Positions 39,727 through 47,950 of a DNA stretch of 64,000 nt are shown here, piece after piece. The stretch lies in NCBI GenBank assembly GCA_964235765.1, contig CAXSDH010000006.1, positions 1-64,000 on the forward strand, written 5' to 3'. A program made the position numbers and the translations under genes. The stretch is from JAVVHH01 sp964235765 (GTDB lineage Bacteria > Pseudomonadota > Alphaproteobacteria > Acetobacterales > Acetobacteraceae). The notes beneath the pieces were generated by a model that was given only the letters and a program-made list of their open reading frames with translations, was not told where the DNA came from and searched no databases. Numbering within the stretch: position 1 is the stretch's first letter; every line of letters starts with the position of its first letter.

Positions 39727-41285
39727 TCGGCGGCCGGGGACATGGCGTGCACGACGGTGTCGGCCGCATGCGGGTCAAGCGGCGTCACGTCGAGGTCCAC
39801 CTCGTCATACGCCTGCATCGTCAGCAGGTGCGAGGCCTGGTCCTGCAGCCACAGAGTACGGGTGATGCCGGTCAGCATGCGTTGCAGGCCGTACTTCATG
39901 CCGGTGAGCGATGCGCCGGAATAGCCGACGCTCGCGGTGGCGCTGTAGGTGAAGTTGTGGATGTGGGCCAGGAACGGCGCAGTGCCGGGCTCGCGCTCGG
40001 TGAAGGACAGGTCGGCGGCGAGGTATGGGAAGGCGGCGACGGTGGCGTTCTCCTCGCCAGGCGGCGGCGTGAAGCGGTCCTGCCATAGTGCGATGCGGTC
40101 GGCGAAGGCGGCCAGTTCCGGGCGGCGGCGGACGTCGATGACGTAGCCCGTGCCCAGCACCAGGAAGTCCACCTGCTCGACGGCGCCGTCGCTGGCGCAA
40201 AGGCGGATCGCGTCGTTGTCCATGGTGGCGCCATGCCAGGTCACGCCCTTCCGCAGGCGGTAGTTGTCGAACGCGGCGCAGCGGTTGATGCCGTCCTGGG
40301 TGGGCGGGCCGCTGCGGAGGAACAGGATCCGCATCCAGCGCCATCGCGTCAGGTCGTCCATGTCGGCGAAGTGGCGCAGGAACCCGGCTTTCTCCATCCA
40401 GCGCGCCGGGTTGACGTTGGGGATGGACGGGCGGCGCATATACTGCGTCACCTGGGCCGCCCCGGCCTCCAGCAGCGCGCCGGCGGTGTCGAACGCGGAC
40501 GCGCCGGCGCCAAGGATCGCCACGCGTTTGTCGCGCAGGCCCGCCACGTCGAACACCCAGTTGGTATGGGCATAACGGTCGCTCGGGATGGCGGCGAGAT
40601 CGAGGTCGGGCAGGCGCCAGTCGCCGTTGCCCTCGATGCCGGTGGCCAGCACGATCTTGCGCGCCCAGACCGGCGCGGAGAGCCCACCGGAGCCGGTGGC
40701 GCGCAGGCAGACGCGGAACAGCTCGTCCACGGGGTCGATGCGGGCGATCTCGGTATGGTTGCTGACGGAAAGGCCGAGCGTGGCGCGGTACCAGTCCAGG
40801 TAGTCCTGCCAGGTTTGCCGTGGATACTTGCCGAGCGCCTCCCACGCGGCCTCTCCGAAGCGAGCGGTGTAGTAGGCGCGGGGCGTGAGCGACGAGACGC
40901 CGAGATCCGGCCCGGTGACGTGCTTGGGCGAGCGGAAGGTGAGCATGCGCGCATAGGTGACCCAGGGACCTTCCTGGCCCGGCGCGGCCCGGTCGACAAC
41001 AAGGATGTTGTCCACCTTTTCGCGCCGCAGCGCGAAGGCGGTGGCCAGGCCGCCCTGCCCGGCGCCCACGACGAGCACGTCGAACACGTGCTCGCCATCC
41101 GGGCCCCTCCGCGGCGTGACCCAGGGCAGCAAAGGGTAGTCGAGCGCTTGCAGGTCGGCGGCGACGCGGGCGGACAGCGCGGCAAGCCGGGCCTCGGCGT
41201 CCGGCAGCGCCCGCACGTCCAGCCCGGCGCGGGGGTCGAGCCGGGACAGCTCGGTGCGTGTGATGGCGGGTTGGCCTTCGGTCAT
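39723..41285 (-). CDS. NAD(P)/FAD-dependent monooxygenase-like oxidoreductase
   Basis: A 520-residue flavoprotein. FDVLVVGAGQGGLATAFALRR (about residues 67-87) binds FAD and KRVAILGAGASAFDTAGALLEAG the NADP cofactor, the two-domain plan of class B flavin monooxygenases. YTYARMLTF-like and FRSPKHVTGPDLG segments follow the first domain, and LVLGTGYVIDV is the late ATG-type motif. The strict FxGxxxHxxxW fingerprint is not visible, so N-hydroxylation, Baeyer-Villiger or other oxygenation cannot be assigned. It is the first gene of the minus-strand operon that runs to the permeases. Confidence 0.87.
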   Translation of the reverse strand: MTEGQPAITRTELSRLDPRAGLDVRALPDAEARLAALSARVAADLQALDYPLLPWVTPRRGPDGEHVFDVLVVGAGQGGLATAFALRREKVDNILVVDRAAPGQEGPWVTYARMLTFRSPKHVTGPDLGVSSLTPRAYYTARFGEAAWEALGKYPRQTWQDYLDWYRATLGLSVSNHTEIARIDPVDELFRVCLRATGSGGLSAPVWARKIVLATGIEGNGDWRLPDLDLAAIPSDRYAHTNWVFDVAGLRDKRVAILGAGASAFDTAGALLEAGAAQVTQYMRRPSIPNVNPARWMEKAGFLRHFADMDDLTRWRWMRILFLRSGPPTQDGINRCAAFDNYRLRKGVTWHGATMDNDAIRLCASDGAVEQVDFLVLGTGYVIDVRRRPELAAFADRIALWQDRFTPPPGEENATVAAFPYLAADLSFTEREPGTAPFLAHIHNFTYSATASVGYSGASLTGMKYGLQRMLTGITRTLWLQDQASHLLTMQAYDEVDLDVTPLDPHAADTVVHAMSPAAE

Positions 41286-41398
41286 GCAGGGCGGCGTTGT
41301 CGAGTCATCCGGCGCTGCAAATGCAAGCGCCGAGCCAAGCCGGAGTGGCCTCCATCTTGCTTGCAAAACCGAGGCAGCAATGGACGGGATCACAAGGC

Positions 41399-42565
41399 AT
41401 GGCAGGGTTGACGCGGCGAGTGCTGATGGGAAGTGCGGCGGCGCTGAGCGCGCCGATGGTGGCGCGGGCGGCGGGCCCGTTGCTGATCGCGGTGGCGACA
41501 CCGATGACCGGGTCGTCGGGCGCGATGGGGCAGAACGGCAACCGCGGCGCCGAGATCGCGACGGCTGCGATCAACGCCCAAGGCGGCATCGGCGGACGAC
41601 CGGTGAAGTTCGAGCTGTTCGACGACAAGGGGTCCCCGCGTGATGCGGCGACGGTGGCGCAGCGCATCGCGGGCGAGGAAGACAAGTATTTCGCGGTAGC
41701 CGGCCACGTGAACAGCTCGGCAACGCTGGCGGCCATGCCGATCTACAGCGAGGCGGAGACGCCCGTGCTGTGCCCCTCCTCCTCCAACCCGACGATTACG
41801 GAGCAGGGGTGGAAGAACTTCCTGCGGCTGACCGGGCGGGACGACTACGGGGCGCAGGAGTATTCCGGCTTCATGATCAACAACATGAAAAAGCGGAAGC
41901 TGGGCATCCTGTTCGTCAACAACGATTTCGGCCGCGGCCTGCGGAACGAGGTGGTCAAGGCGGTGGCCGTGCTGGGCGGCACCATGGCGGCGGAAGGGAC
42001 CTTCACGCCCAACCAGGACCGCGACTTCCAGCCGATCATCACCCAGATGAAGGCGGCCGGCGTCGAAGGCGTCATGCTGATGACGGAGTACACCGAGGGC
42101 GGCCTGTTCCTGGCGCAAGCCAAGGATCTCGGCCTGGCTGGCCTGCCGATCGTCGGGCCGGATTCAAACCTCTACGAAAAGTACATCGAGCTGGCGCTGG
42201 GCAATGCGGAGGGCACCTACGTGCTGGCCGCCTACGACCCCTATGGCAAAAGCCCGCTGACACAGCAGTTCATCGCCGACTACCGCGCCAAGTACAACGT
42301 GCTGGCCTCGCAGGTCGCGGTGTTCACGCACGACATCTTCTGGATCATCAAGCAGGCCGTGGAGAAGCACGGCGCGACGCGGGCCAACCTGATCGACACG
42401 GTCAAGGGCATGACGTTCGCAGGCGTCGGCGGCGATTACGCGTGGACGGCGAAGGGCGACACCAAGAACCGGCCGCACTACGTGCTGCAGGTCAAGGGCG
42501 GGCAGTTCGTGTCCACCGGCATCCGCATCGACGAAAGCGGGCTGGAAAGCCTGCGGAAGACCTGA
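41399..42565 (+). CDS. Branched-chain amino acid-type ABC transporter substrate-binding protein
   Basis: A 388-residue LivJ-like binding protein with a twin-arginine signal (LTRRVLMGSAAALSAPMVARA). The mature part starts LLIAVATPMTGSSGAMGQNG, with AAINAQGGIGGRPVKFELFDDKGSPRDAA and DFQPIITQMKAAGVEGVMLM following. It heads a complete five-gene importer (binding protein, two permeases, two ATPases) plus an oxidoreductase. It is divergent from the monooxygenase operon across 113 bp. The ligand is probably an amino acid or short acid. Confidence 0.93.
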   Translation: MAGLTRRVLMGSAAALSAPMVARAAGPLLIAVATPMTGSSGAMGQNGNRGAEIATAAINAQGGIGGRPVKFELFDDKGSPRDAATVAQRIAGEEDKYFAVAGHVNSSATLAAMPIYSEAETPVLCPSSSNPTITEQGWKNFLRLTGRDDYGAQEYSGFMINNMKKRKLGILFVNNDFGRGLRNEVVKAVAVLGGTMAAEGTFTPNQDRDFQPIITQMKAAGVEGVMLMTEYTEGGLFLAQAKDLGLAGLPIVGPDSNLYEKYIELALGNAEGTYVLAAYDPYGKSPLTQQFIADYRAKYNVLASQVAVFTHDIFWIIKQAVEKHGATRANLIDTVKGMTFAGVGGDYAWTAKGDTKNRPHYVLQVKGGQFVSTGIRIDESGLESLRKT

Positions 42566-42567
42566 GC

Positions 42568-43449
42568 TTGACTGCGGCCTACCTGCTGGCCCAGCTCGTG
42601 AACGGGCTTGCGGTCGGCAGCGTGTATGCGTTGATCGGCGTCGGCTACAGCATGGTCTATACCGTCCTCTACCTCATCAACTTCGCCCATGGCGACGTCG
42701 TCATGTTCGGCACGATGTCCGCCCTGGCGCTGATCGGCATGGGGGTGCCGCCGGCGCTGGCGCTTGGCGGTGGCTGCCTGGTCGGCGCGGCGCTGGGCGT
42801 CATCGTGGAGCGGGTGGCCTACCGCCCGGTGCGGCATGCGCCGCGCACGGTGCCGATGATCAGCGCGCTGGGCGCGGGCCTCGTGATCAGCGCAGTGGCG
42901 CAGGGCATCTGGGGGCCGGACGTGATGAGCTTCCCGCAGATGATCCCGCGCGGCTCCGTGGAGCTGGCCGGCGTGACGCTCCCGGTGCAGCCGCTCGTCA
43001 TCCTGTTGTTGGCCGGCGTGCTGGTGGCGGCGGCGTCGGTCGTGCTGGAGTTCACCCGCTGGGGCCGGGCGACGCGTTGCGTTTGCCAGGACCTGGTGGC
43101 GGCGGAGCTGATGGGCATCCCGGTGAACCGGTTGATCCCGGCGATCTACGCGACGGGCGGGCTGATCGGGGTCGCCGGGTGTTCGCTGTTCGCGATGTAC
43201 TTCAACGCGGTCTGGGTGCAGATGGGCGCGCTGGCCACGACAAAGGCTTGGGCGGCGGCGATGCTGGGCGGCGTGGGCAACTTTTATGGCGCCTTCGTGG
43301 GCGGGTTGCTGCTGGGGGTGGCGGAGGCCGCGGCGGTGACGGGGTTCGGCTCGCTCTACAAGGACGGGGCGAGCCTGGCCATCATCGTGCTCGTGCTGCT
43401 GGTGCGGCCAAACGGGCTGTTCGGTACACCCGCGACGCAGCGGTCCTGA
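42568..43449 (+). CDS. livH: Branched-chain amino acid ABC transporter permease LivH-type
   Basis: A 293-residue membrane protein. LVNGLAVGSVYALIGVGYSMVYTVLYLINFAHGDVVMFG is the LivH signature, and AAMLGGVGNFYGAFVGGLLLG near the end is typical. The start is TTG at 42568, two bases after the binding-protein stop, with GGAAG eight bases upstream. The downstream neighbour overlaps it by TGATG. The family symbol is used for type only; substrate is not shown. Confidence 0.94.
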   Translation: MTAAYLLAQLVNGLAVGSVYALIGVGYSMVYTVLYLINFAHGDVVMFGTMSALALIGMGVPPALALGGGCLVGAALGVIVERVAYRPVRHAPRTVPMISALGAGLVISAVAQGIWGPDVMSFPQMIPRGSVELAGVTLPVQPLVILLLAGVLVAAASVVLEFTRWGRATRCVCQDLVAAELMGIPVNRLIPAIYATGGLIGVAGCSLFAMYFNAVWVQMGALATTKAWAAAMLGGVGNFYGAFVGGLLLGVAEAAAVTGFGSLYKDGASLAIIVLVLLVRPNGLFGTPATQRS

Positions 43450-44474
43450 TGCAGGCCCTGATGCAGGCATGGACGACGGTCGGCCGCCCGCTGCTGCTCG
43501 TCGCGGCCGCAGCCGCGGCGATGCTGGTGGTGCCGTCCCTGGTCGCGAGCCGCTATTGGCTCCATGTCATCAACCTGTCGCTGATCTACGTGCCGCTGGC
43601 GATCGGGGCCAACCTGATCACCGGCTATTGCGGCATGGTCAGCATGGGGCAGGCCGCGTTCTTCGGCCTCGGCGCCTACACGTCGGCGCTGTTGACCATG
43701 CGGCTTGGGCTGCCCTGGCCCGCAGGGTTCGCCTGTGCCGGGATGATGGCGGGCGGGGCGGGGATGCTGCTCGCGCTGCCATGCCTGCGGGTGCGGAGCG
43801 ACTTCCTGTCGCTGATCACGATCGCCTTCAACCAGATGTTCGTGGTCGTGGCGAATGCCTGGATGGAGCTGACGCACGGGCCGATGGGTCTGCCGCAGGT
43901 GCCGCGCATCAGCCTGTTCGGCTGGACGGCGCGGACGGAGGCGGACATTTTCCTCGTCACCTCCAGCGTTGCCGCCCTCTCGGCCTGGGCGGCGCAGCGG
44001 ATCACGGCCGGGCCGGTCGGACGGGCGTGGGAAATGGTGCGCGACGACGAGATCGCGGCGCGTGCGCTGGGCGTCGACGTGGTGTGGGCCAAGGTGCGGG
44101 CGTTCGGCGCCGGATGCTTCCTGGCGGGGCTCTCGGGCAGCGTGTTCGCGCACTCGTTGCGGCTGGTGGTGCCAGACGCCTTCCTGCTGGAGGAGTCGCT
44201 GATCATCATGCAGATGGCGATCCTCGGCGGTCTGGCGAGCATTCCCGGCTCCGTGCTCGGGGCGTTCCTCATGATCGGGCTGCCGGAGGCGCTGCGCTCC
44301 AGCGAGCCATGGCTGCTCACCTATCGGCCCGGCATTTTCGGCGCCATGCTGGTCGCGCTGATGATCTGGCGGCCGCAGGGCATCCTGGGCGCCCGCCGGG
44401 CCGCCCCGCCGGTGCTGCGGTCCGTATCGGACTCGCTGCGCCGCGCGCTGCGGCTCCGGCCGCTCGCGTCGTGA
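43449..44474 (+). CDS. livM: Branched-chain amino acid ABC transporter permease LivM-type
   Basis: A 341-residue permease. LIYVPLAIGANLITGYCGMVSMGQAAFFGLGAYTSALL is the LivM signature, and VRDDEIAARALGVDVVWAKVRAFGAGCFLAGLSGS the ATPase-contact loop. It pairs with the LivH-type permease in the membrane. ATG at 43449 overlaps the previous stop as TGATG, and another in-frame ATG follows three codons later. A basic C-terminal tail of 30 residues (RSVSDSLRRALRLRPLAS) is slightly longer than usual. Confidence 0.94.
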   Translation: MQALMQAWTTVGRPLLLVAAAAAAMLVVPSLVASRYWLHVINLSLIYVPLAIGANLITGYCGMVSMGQAAFFGLGAYTSALLTMRLGLPWPAGFACAGMMAGGAGMLLALPCLRVRSDFLSLITIAFNQMFVVVANAWMELTHGPMGLPQVPRISLFGWTARTEADIFLVTSSVAALSAWAAQRITAGPVGRAWEMVRDDEIAARALGVDVVWAKVRAFGAGCFLAGLSGSVFAHSLRLVVPDAFLLEESLIIMQMAILGGLASIPGSVLGAFLMIGLPEALRSSEPWLLTYRPGIFGAMLVALMIWRPQGILGARRAAPPVLRSVSDSLRRALRLRPLAS

Positions 44475-44484
44475 GCGCCGCGCC

Positions 44485-45255
44485 GTGATCCTGGAAGCGC
44501 GCGGCATCCGCAAGCAGTTCGGCGGCGTCGCGGCGCTGGACGGCGTGTCGCTGGGCGTCCGGGCGGGCGAGATCCTCGGCATCATGGGCCCGAACGGCAG
44601 CGGCAAGACGACGCTGTTCAACGTGCTGACCGGCCTCGAACGGGCTGGGGCGGGCGAGGTGCGGGTCGATGGCCGGGTGGTGACGGGATTGAAGCCGCAT
44701 CGCATCGCCCGGCTCGGCGTGGCGCGCAGCTTCCAGAACCTGCGCCTGTTCCCCGGCATGACCACCACGGACAACGTGCTGTGCGGGGCGCACCAACGGG
44801 AAGACTCGTCGATGCTGCGCTCGTTGCTGCCGATGCCGGGCAGGGCGCGGCAGGAAGCCACCGCCAGGGCGGAAGCGGAGCAACTGCTGCGCGAGGTCGG
44901 GCTGGGCGACAGGATCGGCGTGTATGCCTCGGCACTGTCCTACGGCCAGACAAAGCGGCTGGAACTTGCCCGGGCGCTGAACACGCGGCCGCGCGTGCTG
45001 TTGCTGGACGAGCCCACGGCCGGGATGAACGACGCGCAGGCGGCCGAGCTGCTGGCGCTGGTGCGCAGGCTGCACCGCACCCGCAAGCTGACCCTGGTGG
45101 TCATCGAGCACAACGTCCCGGCGCTCACGTGGCTCGCGGACCGCATTGTGGTGATGGATAGCGGCCGGGTGCTGGTGGACGCGGCGCCGGAGGTGGCGGT
45201 TTCGGACCCGCGGGTGATCGAGGCCTATCTCGGCCGCGACGCGGTGGCGGCCTGA
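44485..45255 (+). CDS. livG: Branched-chain amino acid ABC transporter ATP-binding protein LivG-type
   Basis: A 256-residue ATPase. Walker A is GPNGSGKT (35-42), the signature is the LivG variant LSYGQTKRLELARAL, and Walker B is VLLLDEPTAGM. The C-terminus ends with PRVIEAYLGRD, the LivG-type tail. Start is GTG at 44485, 10 bp after livM. It forms the heterodimeric ATPase with the next gene. Confidence 0.95.
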   Translation: MILEARGIRKQFGGVAALDGVSLGVRAGEILGIMGPNGSGKTTLFNVLTGLERAGAGEVRVDGRVVTGLKPHRIARLGVARSFQNLRLFPGMTTTDNVLCGAHQREDSSMLRSLLPMPGRARQEATARAEAEQLLREVGLGDRIGVYASALSYGQTKRLELARALNTRPRVLLLDEPTAGMNDAQAAELLALVRRLHRTRKLTLVVIEHNVPALTWLADRIVVMDSGRVLVDAAPEVAVSDPRVIEAYLGRDAVAA

Positions 45256-46016
45256 TGCTGGAGGTGGACCAGGTGTTCGCCGGCTATGGGCCGCGCGTGG
45301 TGCTGCACGGCCTTTCCGTGCGGCTCGCCGCCGGCGAGGCGATCGCGCTGATCGGGCACAATGGCACGGGCAAGAGCACGCTGCTGCGCTGCCTGTCCGG
45401 GCAGCTCGTACCGGTGGGCGGCACGATCCGGCTCGACGGCGCCTCCATCGCAGGCGCCGCGCCAAGCCGCATCGTGCGCCTCGGCGTGGTGCAGGTTCCG
45501 GCGGGGCGGCGGGTGTTTCCTCGCTTGTCGGTGCGGGAGAACCTGGACGCCGGGGCGTTTACCCGAACGGACCGGGCCGCCGCCGCCGCGGACCTTCAGG
45601 GATTGCTGGACCGCTTCCCCGTGCTCGGCCGCAAGCAGCGCATCGCGGCAGGGGTGCTGAGCGGCGGCGAACAGCAACTCCTGGCGATCGCGCGCGGGCT
45701 GATGGCCCGGCCGCGCGTGTTGATGGTGGATGAGCCGTCGCTCGGCCTTTCGCCGGTCATGGTGGACGAGGTGTTCGACGCGCTGGGCGCCCTGGTGCGG
45801 GACGGCATGGCGCTCGTGCTGGCCGAGCAGAACGTGCGCAAGGCGCTGCAGGTGACGCACCGGGCCTACGTGCTGGCGCAGGGCCGGGTGGCGGCGGAAA
45901 GCGACAGCCGCACCTTGCTGGACGATCCGGACATCCGCCGGTCCTATCTCGGCCTCGGCCAAGCCGCAGCGTTCGGAGCCCTGGTGGACGCGGCAGAACG
46001 AGCGGGTGCGGGGTGA
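45255..46016 (+). CDS. livF: Branched-chain amino acid ABC transporter ATP-binding protein LivF-type
   Basis: A 253-residue ATPase. Walker A is GHNGTGKST (34-42), the signature is LSGGEQQLLAIARGL and Walker B VLMVDEPSLGLSPV. VRENLDAGAF and VLAEQNVRKALQVTHRAYVLAQG are LivF-specific. It overlaps the LivG-type gene by one base (TGATG) and the oxidoreductase by GTGA. The C-terminus has a 15-residue extension. Confidence 0.95.
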   Translation: MLEVDQVFAGYGPRVVLHGLSVRLAAGEAIALIGHNGTGKSTLLRCLSGQLVPVGGTIRLDGASIAGAAPSRIVRLGVVQVPAGRRVFPRLSVRENLDAGAFTRTDRAAAAADLQGLLDRFPVLGRKQRIAAGVLSGGEQQLLAIARGLMARPRVLMVDEPSLGLSPVMVDEVFDALGALVRDGMALVLAEQNVRKALQVTHRAYVLAQGRVAAESDSRTLLDDPDIRRSYLGLGQAAAFGALVDAAERAGAG

Positions 46017-47119
46017 GTTTCGACGTATGCGTGGTCGGCGGCGGCATCCTGGGCGCCGCGACCGCGTATCGCCTGGCCCTGGCCGGCGCGCGGACGGTGC
46101 TGCTGGAGCGTGGCGGTTTCGGGCAGGAAGCCTCGGGGCTGAACGCCGGCACGCTGAACCTCGTGCACGAAAAGCCGGGCAACTTCGTGGATGTACCATT
46201 CCGCCTCGCGGCGCTGGAGGGATGGCGGACGCTTGCCGAGGAGCTGGACGAGGACCTGGAGGCGACAGTGGATGCGGGCGCGATGATCGTGGCCGAGTCG
46301 GAACCCGAGGCGGAGCGGCTCGGCGAGCTGAGGTCCGGTTATGACGACGCCGGTGTCCCGGTCGATCTGGTCGAGGGCACGGCGCTACGCGCCTTCGCGC
46401 CCTTCCTGGCGCCCGGCGTGCCGGCCGCACTGTTCTGTCCGCGCGGCGGCCACGCCGACCCGGGCCGCGCGGGGCCTGCCCTGGCCCGGGCAGCCGGGAG
46501 GCTTGGCGCTGCGCTTCGGCCCGGAACGGCGGCGATCCGCCTGGTGCGGGATGGCGCGGGGTGGCGCATCGGGAGCCATGATGATGTGGTAGTGGCCGCC
46601 TGCGTGGTGGTGACCGCCGGGCCATGGAGCGCGGCGCTGCTCGCGCCGTTCGGGATGACGCTGCCGCTACGGGTACGGTTCTTCCAAGCCTGCACCACTG
46701 TCCCGGCGCCACGCTTTCTGCCGTGCGGGGTGCGCCGGATCTCGGGTGGGTTGACGCTGAAGCAGGTCGGCTCCGGCGCCTGCGTAGTTGGCGGCGGCTG
46801 GCTGGGCGACAGCCGCTTTCCGCAAGCCGGGCGGTTGCGGCCGGAGACGTTGGCACAAAACCGGGCGGTCGCGGCCGCGGTGGTGCCGGGCGTGGCAGCG
46901 CTGCCGGTTGCGGCGGAATGGGGCGGCTATGACGGTTCCAGCGTGAGCGGCCGGCCGATCCTGGCCGCGGTGCCGGGCGCGCCCGGCCTGTTCGTCTCGA
47001 CCGGCGCCAATGAAGGTTTCTGCCACGGCCCGCTGCTGGGCGCCATGACCGCGTCGCGGGTGCTGGGGCAAGGCTGGGCCGGGCCAGAGCCTGTGTGGGA
47101 AGCCGCAGTTCCGAACTGA
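46013..47119 (+). CDS. FAD-dependent oxidoreductase (D-amino acid/glycine oxidase-like)
   Basis: A 368-residue DAO-family flavoenzyme. FDVCVVGGGILGAATAYRLALAG binds FAD, LERGGFGQEASGLNAGTLNLV is the loop that contacts the isoalloxazine, and the C-terminal GLFVSTGANEGFCHGPLLGAMTASRVL holds the GHG-like contact. It ends the Liv operon and overlaps livF (GTGA start). The likely role is oxidation of the imported amino acid or amine in the cytoplasm. A subunit of a larger dehydrogenase is possible, but no partner gene is present. Confidence 0.91.
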   Translation: MSFDVCVVGGGILGAATAYRLALAGARTVLLERGGFGQEASGLNAGTLNLVHEKPGNFVDVPFRLAALEGWRTLAEELDEDLEATVDAGAMIVAESEPEAERLGELRSGYDDAGVPVDLVEGTALRAFAPFLAPGVPAALFCPRGGHADPGRAGPALARAAGRLGAALRPGTAAIRLVRDGAGWRIGSHDDVVVAACVVVTAGPWSAALLAPFGMTLPLRVRFFQACTTVPAPRFLPCGVRRISGGLTLKQVGSGACVVGGGWLGDSRFPQAGRLRPETLAQNRAVAAAVVPGVAALPVAAEWGGYDGSSVSGRPILAAVPGAPGLFVSTGANEGFCHGPLLGAMTASRVLGQGWAGPEPVWEAAVPN

Positions 47120-47140
47120 CCGCGCCGGCGACGTCCTCCG

Positions 47141-47827
47141 TTACGGGAGGATTAGGCCCGGCGTACCATCGCCCATATTGGTCAACAGGATCGAATTGCC
47201 GTCATCGATCGCGCGATTGATCGCGGTCCGGACCGCGGCGCCGTCACCCCGTTCCAGCCCGGCCAGGATCGCATCGTAGTTGTGATGTCCGGCCGCCGCC
47301 GGCTGTTGTTGGGGGTATAGGAAGTTCAGCGTCGGCCCGATCTGCAGCCACAGGCGCTCGATCATCTCCAGAAGCGCGGGCATGCGCGCCGCTTCGTAGA
47401 GGCCGAAGCGGAATGCTCGATTGAGCGCCAGCGCTGCCTCTGGGTCGGCGGCCATCTTGGCTGCCTGCAGCTTGTCGTTGATCGTTCGCAGCGCCGCGAT
47501 CTCGGCGGCCTCGATCTGTTGCGTCGCCCGTTCCGCTGCAAGGCCCTCCAGTGCCCGCCGGATGTCCGCCAGCTCCATATAGCGGGCGGCGTCGAGCACC
47601 GGGACGCGGAAGGCTTGGGACGACATCGTCTCGAGTATGCTGCCGGCCACCAGCTTCAGCAGGGCCTCGCGGACGGGGGTGGGGCTCATGCCGAGGCGTG
47701 CCGCGAGCGGACGCGTGACCAGGCGTTCGCCGGGTCGCAGCCGCCCCTCCTGAATCGCCTGCTTGAGAGCGCGTTCCGCAAAGCCTGCAAGCCCGCCTTT
47801 TGGCGCAGGCGCCATGTCGTAAGGCAT
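47141..47827 (-). CDS. GntR-family transcriptional regulator, FCD subfamily
   Basis: A 228-residue regulator. The N-terminal winged helix (about residues 15-75) contains ERALKQAIQEGRLRPGERLVT and AARLGMSPTPVREALLKL, the GntR recognition helix. The all-helical FCD ligand domain follows (YMELADIRRALEGLAAERATQ, AALALNRAFRFGLYEAARMP). The canonical FCD metal residues are only partly present: Asp in ADIR fits, while an Asn in LNRAFRF replaces the second histidine area. It is divergent from the eight-gene operon at 47951, with an 18-bp palindrome in between, so it most likely controls that operon and itself. Confidence 0.94.
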   Translation of the reverse strand: MPYDMAPAPKGGLAGFAERALKQAIQEGRLRPGERLVTRPLAARLGMSPTPVREALLKLVAGSILETMSSQAFRVPVLDAARYMELADIRRALEGLAAERATQQIEAAEIAALRTINDKLQAAKMAADPEAALALNRAFRFGLYEAARMPALLEMIERLWLQIGPTLNFLYPQQQPAAAGHHNYDAILAGLERGDGAAVRTAINRAIDDGNSILLTNMGDGTPGLILP

Positions 47828-47893
47828 TGTCGAGGCTCCTCTCGCGCGTGGCGACCATGCCTGTAGGCAAGGGAAGCCAACGGCCGCTTGCGT

Positions 47894-47911
47894 TGCACGA
47901 TATATCGTGCA
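47894..47911. promoter_or_regulatory. Perfect 18-bp palindrome, likely GntR operator
   Basis: TGCACGATATATCGTGCA is a perfect palindrome, 67 bp before the regulator start on one side and 40 bp before the binding-protein start on the other. Its size, symmetry and place are what a GntR/FCD dimer site should look like. Confidence 0.65.
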
Positions 47912-47950
47912 GCAATGGGTCGAGCGTCAAGCTCCCGTTCAGGAGACATC

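Noticed and set aside
41322..41365. TGCAAGC/GCTTGCA repeat in the gap between the monooxygenase and Liv operons as an operator
   Set aside because: Arms are 30 bases apart and only seven long, so a chance match is as likely.
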